From the IMG/VR virus record IMGVR_UViG_3300050016_000116, positions 35,645 to 99,644 of that record: 64,000 nucleotides of DNA; one strand, written 5' to 3'. The notes beneath the pieces were generated by a model, which was not told the DNA's origin, ran no database searches, and worked only from the letters and a program-made list of their open reading frames with translations. This DNA comes from a virus. The translations under genes and the position numbers were made by a program. This document shows, one piece after another, positions 47,060 to 54,595 of this stretch (the first letter of the stretch is position 1; every line of letters starts with the position of its first letter).

Positions 47060-47479
47060 ATGAGCCTCGCAGCGCAGCTCACCGCAGCTCTCGTGACCGG
47101 GCCTCAACAGGTCACGGACAACCCGTTTCCGAGCGGAGCCTGCACGATCAACTTCGGGCTCAACCCCCCGCAGAAGCAGTACGTGGTCACGACGGGTGAC
47201 CAAGTCGTCACGGTCGCTGCGCCAACACCGAACGTCTACCAGGCGATCGATTGCATTGGGACGGGAGGAGCGGTCACGCAAGCGCTCACGCTCTTCCTTC
47301 GGACGCAAGTGCCGATGATGGTCCAGATGACGTTCAACAACCCGAACGGGGGAACCACCGTCATCACGGAGCCCATCAACGGGGTGAAGCTCCAGGAGTA
47401 TCCAGCAAACGGGACGCTCATTGCGCTGGGGGTTCAGGGGGCAGGATCGATCGAGGTCTGGGCAGCAGGGAATCAGTAG
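47060..47479 (+). CDS. putative head decoration-like protein
   Basis: 139 aa, mostly beta (KQYVVTTGDQVVTVAAPTPNVYQAIDCIGTGG; VPMMVQMTFNNPNGGTTVITEPINGVKLQEYPANGTLIALG). Size and composition suit a capsid decoration or beta-sandwich protein; no family recognised. Confidence 0.5.
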   Translation: MSLAAQLTAALVTGPQQVTDNPFPSGACTINFGLNPPQKQYVVTTGDQVVTVAAPTPNVYQAIDCIGTGGAVTQALTLFLRTQVPMMVQMTFNNPNGGTTVITEPINGVKLQEYPANGTLIALGVQGAGSIEVWAAGNQ

Positions 47480-47516
47480 GCAGTGGCAAAGGTGGTGGGA
47501 GGCGTGTAGCCTGCCT

Positions 47517-47522
47517 CTCATC
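47517..47522 (+). promoter_or_regulatory. -10-like TAGCCT, with TGGCAA 17 nt upstream
   Basis: GTGGCAAAGG...TAGCCT; the same GTGGCAAAGG precedes TAGATA at 55481. Leader with GAGGAGAG, then ATG 47546. Confidence 0.45.
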
Positions 47523-47545
47523 CACCCCACGAGGAGAGACGAGAG

Positions 47546-48259
47546 ATGACGATCAACATCAACAGTGCGGCGTTCAAGGCAGCTCTCGACACGATGAACG
47601 CCAACCAGATGGCGGACATGCTCCGTGCGATGACGTTCGGGCACTTCGTCCGACAGCAGCGCGCCCAGCTCTACGCGGCGGTTCCTCTCCTGGCGGGTGT
47701 GAACCCGTACGTTCCTGCGGCATCTCAGACGCTCACTCTCCCGGACGACGCGAAGGCAACAACCATGGCGCGCGTCTACGCGCGGGTCGGCACTGCGGCT
47801 TGTGGACCTGTCATCGTCGACAATCCGGACTCGTTCGTGGCAACGACTCCGGCAGCCGGTCACTGCACCATCGCGGCAACTGGAGATCTCATCTTCAACG
47901 CGGCGGATGCGTGGACGTCGATCGACGTCCTCTATCACCCGGCGATCTACGACGTCATCGAGGTCACGATGCCTGTCGTCGGCAACGCAATCGCATGGCC
48001 CCCTTCGGGTGTCGCTGCGGCGCAGGAAGCGCTCTTCCTGATGGAGGCAGAGGGGGTGCTGCCGGCCAACGGTCACAAGCTCATCATCGACGCGCCCGCA
48101 GCAGCGCAGGTGACAGCGAACCACGCCTGTCTCAACCTGGCGAAGTCGTCCGTGCTCCTCACGGCGGGTGACGCGTGGACCAGCGTGCGCCTCAAGATGG
48201 CGGTGGCGCCGTTCCTCGACATCAACGCGCTCCTGGAAACCACGTCCAACTTCTTCTGA
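47546..48259 (+). CDS. putative virion structural protein
   Basis: 237 aa. N-terminal helix (ANQMADMLRAMTFGHFVRQQRAQLY), then an all-beta part (QTLTLPDDAKATTMARVYARVG; GHCTIAATGDLIFNAADAWTSIDVLYHP; EVTMPVVGNAIAWPP). A duplicated AWTS[ID/VR] segment. Followed by the strong terminator, so it ends a transcription unit. Probably a capsid or neck protein. Confidence 0.6.
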   Translation: MTININSAAFKAALDTMNANQMADMLRAMTFGHFVRQQRAQLYAAVPLLAGVNPYVPAASQTLTLPDDAKATTMARVYARVGTAACGPVIVDNPDSFVATTPAAGHCTIAATGDLIFNAADAWTSIDVLYHPAIYDVIEVTMPVVGNAIAWPPSGVAAAQEALFLMEAEGVLPANGHKLIIDAPAAAQVTANHACLNLAKSSVLLTAGDAWTSVRLKMAVAPFLDINALLETTSNFF

Positions 48260-48285
48260 GCGAGGTCTCGTCACCGACGTAGTGA

Positions 48286-48316
48286 AGGGGAGTGAGCGAA
48301 CCTCACTCCCCTTTTT
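48286..48316 (+). terminator. Rho-independent terminator
   Basis: Perfect 11-bp stem AGGGGAGTGAG / CTCACTCCCCT with loop CGAAC and a T5 run. The only classical intrinsic terminator I see in the window, placed 27 nt after the stop of the 47546 gene and before the scaffold gene. Confidence 0.9.
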
Positions 48317-48352
48317 CATTGAACCCACAAGCAGGAGGCGCAAGAGAACCCC

Positions 48353-49204
48353 ATGACAACGAAGAACGAAGAGATCGAGAAGCCGGAAGGTGGAACCCCC
48401 GCTCCCGAGGTGAAGACGCCTCCCGAGAAGATCGAGGCGAAGACACCTCCTGCTGCTGCCAAGGTGGAGCCGGGCAAGGTCGAGCCGAAGACCGAGGGTG
48501 GGAAGAAGCCCACGCGCGTCACGAACGATGACGACGAGATCCCGGATGACGCGGAGCTTGTCGAGTTGTCCCCGCGGGCGCTCAAGAGCCGCATCTCACG
48601 CGCGACCTCGAAGGAGCTGAAGGAGCGCTTCGGCACGGACAAGCCGGAGGAGATCCAAGCGAAGCTCGCGAAGTGGGCGGACCTGGAGACGAAGGAGGAG
48701 GAGCGCAAGCGTGCTGCCCTCACCGAGAAGGAGCGCCTGGAGGCAGATCTCAAGTCTGCCAATGAGCGTGCGACGCAGGCAGAGCGTCAGGCGCACATGG
48801 TCGCGGAAGATCGCGTGGTCGAGCGCCAGGATTCGCGCATCGGCAAGTTGGTCGGCAAGTTCCTCGACATCGAGGATGAGGACGCGCGGGACATCATCCT
48901 GCGCAAGCTCGCGAAGTACCTCAACGCGGAGTACACAGCGGAGGAGCTGAAGACGCTGAAGGACTCCAAGATCGAGAAGTGGGCGGAGGAGTACGGCAAG
49001 CTGCACCCGAAGCACGCGAAGGACGCAGCACCACCCCCCGAGAAGAAGCCGCTCACGAACACGGGGGATACGCGCAACTCCCCTCCTCCCGCGGGCAAGA
49101 GCGGCACGGAGCCGGGAGGGAAGAACTTCTCCCCTTCGGCACCAGGCGCGATGACGCCTCGGGAAGCGCGTGTGGAGGCAGCCAAGAGCGGGCTGCGCTG
49201 GTAA
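48353..49204 (+). CDS. head scaffolding protein
   Basis: 283 aa directly upstream (with one small gene between) of the capsid gene. Highly charged: N-terminal Glu/Pro/Lys-rich disorder, a coiled-coil middle (KEEERKRAALTEKERLEADLKSANERATQAERQAHMVAEDR), a helical DARDIILRKLAKYLNAEYTAEELKTL segment and a disordered C-terminus ending VEAAKSGLRW. Composition and position are typical of phage scaffolds. Confidence 0.75.
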   Translation: MTTKNEEIEKPEGGTPAPEVKTPPEKIEAKTPPAAAKVEPGKVEPKTEGGKKPTRVTNDDDEIPDDAELVELSPRALKSRISRATSKELKERFGTDKPEEIQAKLAKWADLETKEEERKRAALTEKERLEADLKSANERATQAERQAHMVAEDRVVERQDSRIGKLVGKFLDIEDEDARDIILRKLAKYLNAEYTAEELKTLKDSKIEKWAEEYGKLHPKHAKDAAPPPEKKPLTNTGDTRNSPPPAGKSGTEPGGKNFSPSAPGAMTPREARVEAAKSGLRW

Positions 49205-49380
49205 TGGAGAAGGGGATGCTGGTCACCTGGACCACGAAGACAGGGGCGAAGGGCAACGGGAGGGTGCTCACCAACACGGAAGATGGGCACGTGATGGTTG
49301 CGGTGGATTCGGATGGTGAGCTTCATCCGGTCATCTACTGCGCCGTCACCTGGCTCAAGGAAGTCCCCAAGAAGGTCTGA
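49204..49380 (+). CDS. small SH3/KOW-like protein
   Basis: 58 aa, TAATG overlap with the scaffold. KGMLVTWTTKTGAKGNGRVL...GHVMVAVDSDGELHPVIYC reads like a small five-strand barrel. Function unknown. Confidence 0.55.
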   Translation: MEKGMLVTWTTKTGAKGNGRVLTNTEDGHVMVAVDSDGELHPVIYCAVTWLKEVPKKV

Positions 49381-49402
49381 GACCCCGAGTTCAGAGGGGG
49401 GC

Positions 49403-49431
49403 TTGCATGGCAGACCCCAGCCGCGTAGGCT
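49403..49431 (+). promoter_or_regulatory. promoter TTGCAT-17-TAGGCT before the capsid gene
   Basis: TTGCAT (49403-49408), 17 bp, TAGGCT (49426-49431). The leader to ATG 49602 is about 160 nt and contains a hairpin CTGAGT/ACTCAG (49526-49543) and a 10-codon ORF (49559-49591). A long structured leader suits a strongly expressed capsid mRNA. Confidence 0.55.
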
Positions 49432-49601
49432 CCTCTCTGACGACGGTGTAGAGCTACTTCTCTCCCACACGTGGGCACGCCCAACGGTCAATCGGGTGGA
49501 ACGGGAGCCGGAGGCAGCGCGAAACCTGAGTAACACGACTCAGAGGACCGGAGCCGCAATGGCGCAGGCACCGGCAGTTCGCACTTCCTAGCGAGGTTTC
49601 C

Positions 49602-50996
49602 ATGGCAGGTATCGTTCTCGGCATTCCCGCGGCGGTTCAGTCGCTCCAGCAGCAGGGTCTCTTGGAGAGGGCGTTCCACGATGGGCTCTTCCCCAATCTC
49701 GCGTTCCGCGCAGAAGCGATGCCCGAGGAGTGGCCCGCGAACACCGGGCAGCAGATCTTCATGACGCGTCCCGGCTTGCTGCCGACGACCACGACTCCCC
49801 TCCAGCCGGGGACGGACCCGCTCCCGCAGGCCATTCCGTTCGAGCAGTGGATCGCGACGCTCAACCAGTTCGCGAACACCATCGACACCCACATGCCGAC
49901 GAGTACGACGGCGAATGCGAACCTGTTCCTTCGCAATCTCCACCAGCTCGGTCTCCAGGCGGGTCAGTCGATCAACCAGATCGCCCGCAACGCGCTCTTC
50001 GTCGCCTACCTCTCGGGGCAGACGGTCAGCACGACGGCGATCGGAGCGGGCGACACCCAGGTGCAGGTCGCTGCACTCAACGGCTTCACGGATGTCGTCA
50101 TCCCTGGTGGCAACGTCGCTCCCCAGCCGGTCAGCACCGCGTTCCCGCTCCCCATCGTCATCGGTGCGGGCGGCAGCGCGGTCAAGGCGAGCGTCATCGG
50201 GTTCGTCGCGAACAACCAGTCGGATCCGAACGGACCCGGCACCCTCACGCTCGCAGCGGCAGTCGGCGCAGCGTTCGTGATCCGTTCGTCCGTCGTGTCT
50301 GCGTTCGCGCCCACCGTCATCCGTACGGCACCGGGCAACAGCGTCGATGCGCTCGGTGCGTCCGACAGCATCACGCTCCAGAGCTTCATCAACGCGGTCG
50401 CGTTGCTGCGGCTCGCGAACGTCCAGCCGCACGATGACGGCTTCTACCATGCGCACATCTCCCCGCTCGCCAACGCGCAGCTCTTCGCAGACCCCGTGTT
50501 CCAGCGGCTCAACCAGAGCCTCCCGGAGCACGTGATCTACAAGGAGGGGTTCATTGGGTACATGAGCGGGATCATGTTCTTCATGAACAACGAGTCCCCC
50601 GCGACGTTCAACAGCGGAGTGCTCACCTCCACGGCTTCCTCGGGCATCTACGCGCAGGGCATCGGTGCGGAGGTCGTCAACGGAGCCGGCGTGAACGTCG
50701 GGCGCGCGATCGTCACCGGCAAGGGTGCGATCTACGAGAAGTATCTGGACGAGAGCCAGTACGTCACCGAGGCGGGGATCGTCGGCAAGATCGGCGAGTT
50801 CGACGTCATCAACAACGGGCTCAACATCCTGACGGAGCGCATCCGGCTGGTCCTCCGGGCGCCGCTGGACCGTCTCCAGCAGGTCGTGTCGGCCACGTGG
50901 AGCATCTCCACGTCCTTCCCCATCCCGAGCGACATCACGGCTCCCTCGGGCACGCAGCGCTACAAGCGCAGCATCGTGATCGAATATGCCACGTAG
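49602..50996 (+). CDS. major capsid protein (N4gp56-like)
   Basis: 464 aa. LQPGTDPLPQAIPFEQWIATLNQFANTID..., LGLQAGQSINQIARNALFVAYLSG and QPHDDGFYHAHISPLANAQLFADPVFQRLNQS follow the N4gp56 major-capsid pattern. A Gly/Ala/Thr-rich beta insert (about residues 145-260) probably forms a surface domain. Preceded by the scaffold and its own promoter; followed by homing endonucleases, which often target conserved structural genes. Confidence 0.85.
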   Translation: MAGIVLGIPAAVQSLQQQGLLERAFHDGLFPNLAFRAEAMPEEWPANTGQQIFMTRPGLLPTTTTPLQPGTDPLPQAIPFEQWIATLNQFANTIDTHMPTSTTANANLFLRNLHQLGLQAGQSINQIARNALFVAYLSGQTVSTTAIGAGDTQVQVAALNGFTDVVIPGGNVAPQPVSTAFPLPIVIGAGGSAVKASVIGFVANNQSDPNGPGTLTLAAAVGAAFVIRSSVVSAFAPTVIRTAPGNSVDALGASDSITLQSFINAVALLRLANVQPHDDGFYHAHISPLANAQLFADPVFQRLNQSLPEHVIYKEGFIGYMSGIMFFMNNESPATFNSGVLTSTASSGIYAQGIGAEVVNGAGVNVGRAIVTGKGAIYEKYLDESQYVTEAGIVGKIGEFDVINNGLNILTERIRLVLRAPLDRLQQVVSATWSISTSFPIPSDITAPSGTQRYKRSIVIEYAT

Positions 50997-51015
50997 ACTT
51001 GACTTTTAGACCTTT

Positions 51016-51031
51016 ACCAACGAAAGTTGGT
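51016..51031 (+). promoter_or_regulatory. hairpin ACCAAC-GAAA-GTTGGT abutting the HNH start codon
   Basis: Six-bp stem closed by a GNRA tetraloop, 2 nt before ATG 51034. It takes up the place of the ribosome-binding site; no Shine-Dalgarno is exposed. It resembles the RNA hairpins that silence early translation of T4 homing endonucleases. Confidence 0.6.
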
Positions 51032-51033
51032 GG

Positions 51034-51849
51034 ATGTCAAAGAGTCAGGTTTGGTCGGCTGACGGTTCTCTGAAGAAGTGCTCTGCGCCTCACTGCGCAG
51101 AGCCGATGAAGCCCCCTGGCGACTTCCACCGAAGGAAGCTCAAGTCAGGGGGCTTCACTCTTTCGTCCTGGTGCAAGGTCTGCGCTCGCGCAAAGGCGCT
51201 GGAGTGTGCGAACCGACGCTACCGAGAGGATCCCGAGTGGAGGGCTCAGAAGCTTGTGCGGGAAAGCGAAGAGGGGGCGAAGAAGCGCGCAGCGTATCGG
51301 TTGGAGTATCCGTTCCTGACTCCAGAGGAACGTAAAGAGCACAATCGAATCGCAGGCAGGAAGCATTCAAAGACTCCAGCAGCTCAGGAACGAAACCGAG
51401 TACACGCGAGGAATTATCGCGCTCTCAAGAAGATGCAGGCAGAGGGGGTTCCGATCACGAAGGAGGGTTGGAAGGAGATTCTGGAGAAGTACGATCACCG
51501 ATGTGCATATTGCAAACTTCAGACTGACTTTCTGGAGTTGGACCACATCACTCCCCTATCGCGGGGTGGTGCTCACTCGATCAAGAACGTTGCTCCAGCA
51601 TGTCGAGCTTGCAACACGAGCAAGAACAACAAGACGTTGGATGAGTGGACTCCGCCAACAGAACCTCAGAAGGACATCTGGTCAAAGGGTAAGCGAGGTC
51701 CTTGGAAACTAAGTGACGAACGAGTGATCGAGCTTCGTCATCGGCGCGAGAATGGAGAACAGGTAAGAGCGCTCGCCAGAGAGTTTGGAGTTCATGAACA
51801 AACAGTCAGTGACATCACACGTGGGAGGAAGCGTGTCCTGGTTCCCTGA
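51034..51849 (+). CDS. free-standing HNH homing endonuclease
   Basis: 271 aa. Central HNH domain: CAYCKLQTDFLELDHITPLSRGG (zinc Cys pair and DH), NVAPACRACNTSKNNK (N and second Cys pair). The C-terminus is an HTH (LAREFGVHEQTVSDITRG). An N-terminal Cys cluster (CSAPHC, CKVC) makes a second zinc site. Lower GC than its neighbours and inserted between the capsid gene and the next head gene. Likely a mobile endonuclease that cuts uninvaded relatives nearby. Confidence 0.9.
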   Translation: MSKSQVWSADGSLKKCSAPHCAEPMKPPGDFHRRKLKSGGFTLSSWCKVCARAKALECANRRYREDPEWRAQKLVRESEEGAKKRAAYRLEYPFLTPEERKEHNRIAGRKHSKTPAAQERNRVHARNYRALKKMQAEGVPITKEGWKEILEKYDHRCAYCKLQTDFLELDHITPLSRGGAHSIKNVAPACRACNTSKNNKTLDEWTPPTEPQKDIWSKGKRGPWKLSDERVIELRHRRENGEQVRALAREFGVHEQTVSDITRGRKRVLVP

Positions 51850-51854
51850 TGTGT

Positions 51855-51860
51855 TAGCTT
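51855..51860 (+). promoter_or_regulatory. -10-like TAGCTT before 51882
   Basis: GTGTTAGCTT immediately after the HNH stop, then GGTGGAGG and ATG 51882. Restores expression downstream of the inserted gene. Confidence 0.4.
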
Positions 51861-51881
51861 TCGGGGTGGAGGCAACCCACC

Positions 51882-52277
51882 ATGGCCAGGAACGTAGTGA
51901 AGCGGGACGGAAGCAACACCTCAGACGACGTCGTGAAGAGCCCACCCACCGGGGGAGCGAAGCTCGCAGACGGCACCAACGTCGCGCAGCCGGCGCTTCT
52001 CGGGGGAACGTCGGGGATGCTGGACGATCCGAACATCCCCACGACTAAGATCGGTCTCGACATCACTCCCGCTCACGTCACCGACGAGACCGGGAAGGAA
52101 GCACCTCCGGTTCCGCGGCGGTTCCAAGTGACCGGAGGTCCCGATCACGTCATGTACGCGGGGCTCAAGACGAGGATGATCCCGGGGAAGATCTACAACG
52201 AGGGAACGGTCGACTTCGACTTGCTCCGGAAGCAGGGAGTGAAGATCGAGGAGATCACCGACCCTCCCCCCGTCTGA
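51882..52277 (+). CDS. hypothetical head protein
   Basis: 131 aa, GGAGG upstream. Disordered first half, then a compact part (RRFQVTGGPDHVMYAGLKTRMIPGKIYNEGTVDFDLLRKQGVKIEEI). Its TGA (52275-52277) overlaps the first bases of palindrome copy 10. Between capsid and connector genes, so probably virion-associated. Confidence 0.6.
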   Translation: MARNVVKRDGSNTSDDVVKSPPTGGAKLADGTNVAQPALLGGTSGMLDDPNIPTTKIGLDITPAHVTDETGKEAPPVPRRFQVTGGPDHVMYAGLKTRMIPGKIYNEGTVDFDLLRKQGVKIEEITDPPPV

Positions 52278-52299
52278 TTCGAAAAGCGCTTTTCGAATC
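52276..52299. repeat. palindrome copy 10 (24 bp)
   Basis: Its GA supplies the last two bases of the upstream TGA; ends 18 nt before ATG 52318, followed by AAGAGGTGAG. Confidence 0.97.
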
Positions 52300-52317
52300 C
52301 ACATCAAGAGGTGAGCG

Positions 52318-52731
52318 ATGATCTCTGAAGCGGACAGGGCAAGAGCCCGCGGGCACATGGGGTACCTGCAAGTGCAGGAAGCCTCAACCTTCGTGCTCGG
52401 AGTGCCTGCGGCCACGCAGACGCAGTTCGTCATCGAGGGAGCGTTCACGAAGGTTCTCCCGTCCGCAGAGGCACGGTTCCGCCGACTTCTCGACCTCATG
52501 GATCGTGTGGAAGACCAGATCGAGGACAACACGGAGAACGTGGCTGTCGACAGGGTGGACGAGATCGAGCTGCGGAAGGACGAACTCACCCAGCTCATCA
52601 AGCGCTACAAGTATTGGCAGGGGAGCCTTTCGAACCTTCTCGGGGTTCCCCCCAACCCGTTCGACGCTCGGGTTGGACTCGGAGCCGGTTACAATGGCGG
52701 AGGGAGTGGAGTCAACGTACCCGTGCTTTAG
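52318..52731 (+). CDS. putative head-tail connector protein
   Basis: 137 aa. Helical (FRRLLDLMDRVEDQIEDN; EIELRKDELTQLIKRYKYWQGSLSNLLG) with VLGVPAATQTQFVIEGAFTKVLP. Fits a small connector or head-closure protein by position. Its 3' end overlaps by 20 bp the end of the antisense HNH gene. Confidence 0.55.
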   Translation: MISEADRARARGHMGYLQVQEASTFVLGVPAATQTQFVIEGAFTKVLPSAEARFRRLLDLMDRVEDQIEDNTENVAVDRVDEIELRKDELTQLIKRYKYWQGSLSNLLGVPPNPFDARVGLGAGYNGGGSGVNVPVL

Positions 52732-53287
52732 GGCGGTGATGCCTGGAGCAGTTGACGTGTCCGAAGTGACATCGCGGAGAGGGGTCCTTGTTTAGAGCTT
52801 GCTCTGACGAGGTAGCCCATCGACAGTTTCCCGGTTCGTAGTTCCCGTTTCGATCTGGGAAGCGATCGAGAGAATAGAGATGGCGTCCGCCTGGACTCAA
52901 TCCCGGAGGATGAGGCCCCATGTCTGAGAGGAAGTTCTGGAACGTCTTCCAACGTTCGCAGACAGCGATTCCTCTCCCTCCGTAGCGATGCCAGTTCTGA
53001 TTGTTCGAGTTCGTGCATCGTTCGATCATCCCCATCCAAGCTCGATACTCTGGAGTTCGATGTCCAGGGCTCCCGTGTCCATGAATTGGGGTCATCCCTT
53101 TTGCACGACGACATCCGCAGGAGACAGTTCCTCCCACTCGGAGATTCGATCGATCAACGGTTGTGAGGGTTCCGCAGTCGCAGCGGCAAACCCATCGTGC
53201 AGACTTCGCTTTCCCTATCGGAGCTTTCTCGATGACGACGAGGTCTCCGAATCGTTGCCCGGTCATGTCGACTGCCTTCATTCCCAT
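52712..53287 (-). CDS. antisense HNH homing endonuclease
   Basis: 191 aa from the minus-strand ATG at 53287 (frame open to 53362). Classical phage HNH type: DMTGQRFGDLVVIEKAP, WVCRCDCGT, SCGCRRAKG, EYRAWMGMIERCTNSNN, YGGRGIAVCERWKTFQNF, SLDRFPDRNGNYEPGNCRWAT. The only clear minus-strand gene of the window, lower in GC than the flanks. It lies between the connector gene and a lipoprotein gene and overlaps the former's 3' end. Confidence 0.92.
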   Translation of the reverse strand: MGMKAVDMTGQRFGDLVVIEKAPIGKAKSARWVCRCDCGTLTTVDRSNLRVGGTVSCGCRRAKGMTPIHGHGSPGHRTPEYRAWMGMIERCTNSNNQNWHRYGGRGIAVCERWKTFQNFLSDMGPHPPGLSPGGRHLYSLDRFPDRNGNYEPGNCRWATSSEQALNKDPSPRCHFGHVNCSRHHRPKARVR

Positions 53288-53360
53288 TACCAGATTATGC
53301 CTTGAGTCGAATGGGTTGAGGGTGGTAATGATGAATTCTCCCCTCCGAAAGGACTCTCCC

Positions 53361-53744
53361 ATGAAGCTCTATCGTCGTCTTGTCGTTGTGCTCGGACTCA
53401 CTGGTGCGGTCGTCTTCGGAACGGGGGCGAACTGCACTCCCCAGCAAGCCACGACCGTCACCAACGCGGTCTTCACCGACCTTCAAGCTGCGTGCATGGC
53501 AGTAGACCTCGCCACCGTCGTCATCCCGCAGACCCCTTCGGACGCTCAGCTCACTGCCGTGGTCGATCAAGTCCAGAAGGACTGCTCCATCGCGCAGCAG
53601 CTCCTCCCGAGTGTCCAGAACGCGGTGAACGCCTTCATCAAGAACGTCGGCGTGAAGCGCGGCAAGTGCGCGATGGTGAACGGGCGCTACGTGGGAGTCA
53701 CCGTTCCCACCGCGTTCGAGGCATCTCCTCCTCCGCCCTGGTAG
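53361..53744 (+). CDS. putative lipoprotein
   Basis: 127 aa, AAGGACTC upstream. Signal RRLVVVLGLTGAVVFGTGANC with Cys at about 25 (atypical lipobox GANC), then a helical domain (AVFTDLQAACMAVDLATVVI; LTAVVDQVQKDCSIAQQLLPSVQNAVNAFI) and a basic end. Unusual inside a head-tail module. Confidence 0.6.
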   Translation: MKLYRRLVVVLGLTGAVVFGTGANCTPQQATTVTNAVFTDLQAACMAVDLATVVIPQTPSDAQLTAVVDQVQKDCSIAQQLLPSVQNAVNAFIKNVGVKRGKCAMVNGRYVGVTVPTAFEASPPPPW

Positions 53745-53747
53745 ACT
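53742..53747 (+). promoter_or_regulatory. -10-like TAGACT, 6 nt before GTG 53754
   Basis: CTGGTAGACT overlapping the stop of the upstream gene, CTCCAG, GTG. Leaderless-type. Confidence 0.45.
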
Positions 53748-53753
53748 CTCCAG

Positions 53754-54335
53754 GTGGCCAGAATCCGTCCACTCTCTCCTGAGCAGGCCAAGAGGACCCT
53801 AGCCAACAAGCTGGGTCCTCTCGGGGACCGCATTCGTCAGCTCGCAACGAACTTCGGGGTGCGTCCCTACCGTTGCTATCTCACGTGGACGAAGTGGACA
53901 GGACTGGAGCGGGGAGAAGGAACGGAGAACCTCTACAGGCGCATCGAGATCCTTCCTACCCCCCGTGTCACCTCCCTCGATTCCCTTTCCTTCTCGCTCG
54001 CCCACGCGGGCGTCATCCCCGCTGGATCCTTCCGACTTGACCGCATCTCAGTTGCGACGTTCACGGAGGACATTCTCTTGGGCAGAGCGTTCCCGGACAA
54101 CCCGCTACCGTTCGGAGAGTCCCCCCAGGAGAAGCACATCCCGGAGCCCTTCGAGTTCTTCTACGAGATCCAAGAGGATGGGCGCGGGGACAACCCGGCG
54201 AAACGTTCGAGGTTCCGCCCGATGAATCGCCCCATGCGCCGCGCTGGCAAGCTCGATTGGACCCTCATGCTCGAACGAGTCTCCATCGATCGCACGCGAC
54301 TGGACCAGAGTGCGATTGGAACAGGGTTGGAGTGA
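53754..54335 (+). CDS. putative neck / head-completion protein
   Basis: 193 aa, GTG start. RPYRCYLTWTKWTGLERGEGTENLYRRIEILPTPRVTSLDSLSFSLAHAGVIPAGSFRLDRISVATFTEDIL is beta-rich, resembling head-tail joining proteins of contractile phages by position only. Function inferred from context. Confidence 0.55.
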   Translation: MARIRPLSPEQAKRTLANKLGPLGDRIRQLATNFGVRPYRCYLTWTKWTGLERGEGTENLYRRIEILPTPRVTSLDSLSFSLAHAGVIPAGSFRLDRISVATFTEDILLGRAFPDNPLPFGESPQEKHIPEPFEFFYEIQEDGRGDNPAKRSRFRPMNRPMRRAGKLDWTLMLERVSIDRTRLDQSAIGTGLE

Positions 54336-54580
54336 TGTGGTTCCTCTTGCTCCTCCTCTTCGCGGGATGTCGCTGGGTCGACCGTGTGGATCCTCCAGTC
54401 GTGCAGAAGATGACTCCCGACTGCACGGGACTCGGAGAAGAGAAGTGCGCGGTGGGAGTGTGTTGTGACGCCTGGCACGACTCGCGTTGTAATCCTTGGT
54501 CGGGGCGGTGCGAGTACCAGCCACCTGTCGATGACTATACATGCTGCGGGGGCCGCTTGAAGGACGGTGGCAGCGAGTAG
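54335..54580 (+). CDS. small Cys-rich lipoprotein
   Basis: 81 aa. MWFLLLLLFAGC: very short signal with lipobox FAGC (Cys 12). Then nine further Cys (CTGLGEEKCAVGVCCDAWHDSRC; CEYQPPVDDYTCCGG), likely disulfide-rich in the periplasm. ATG within the stop of the preceding gene. Could be an o-spanin-like or exclusion lipoprotein; the Cys pattern argues against a typical Rz1. Confidence 0.65.
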   Translation: MWFLLLLLFAGCRWVDRVDPPVVQKMTPDCTGLGEEKCAVGVCCDAWHDSRCNPWSGRCEYQPPVDDYTCCGGRLKDGGSE

Positions 54581-54583
54581 TGG

Positions 54584-54589
54584 TAGCTT
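54584..54589 (+). promoter_or_regulatory. -10-like TAGCTT, 6 nt before GTG 54596
   Basis: GTGGTAGCTT, CGAGGG, GTG. Leaderless-type. Confidence 0.45.
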
Positions 54590-54595
54590 CGAGGG

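Noticed and set aside
47036-48343. 435-aa minus-strand frame
   Set aside because: Arg/His-rich shadow of two plus-strand structural genes; no start signal.
54335-54580. Rz1-like outer-membrane spanin
   Set aside because: Short lipoprotein size fits, but it is Cys-rich rather than Pro-rich, and no i-spanin gene overlaps it.
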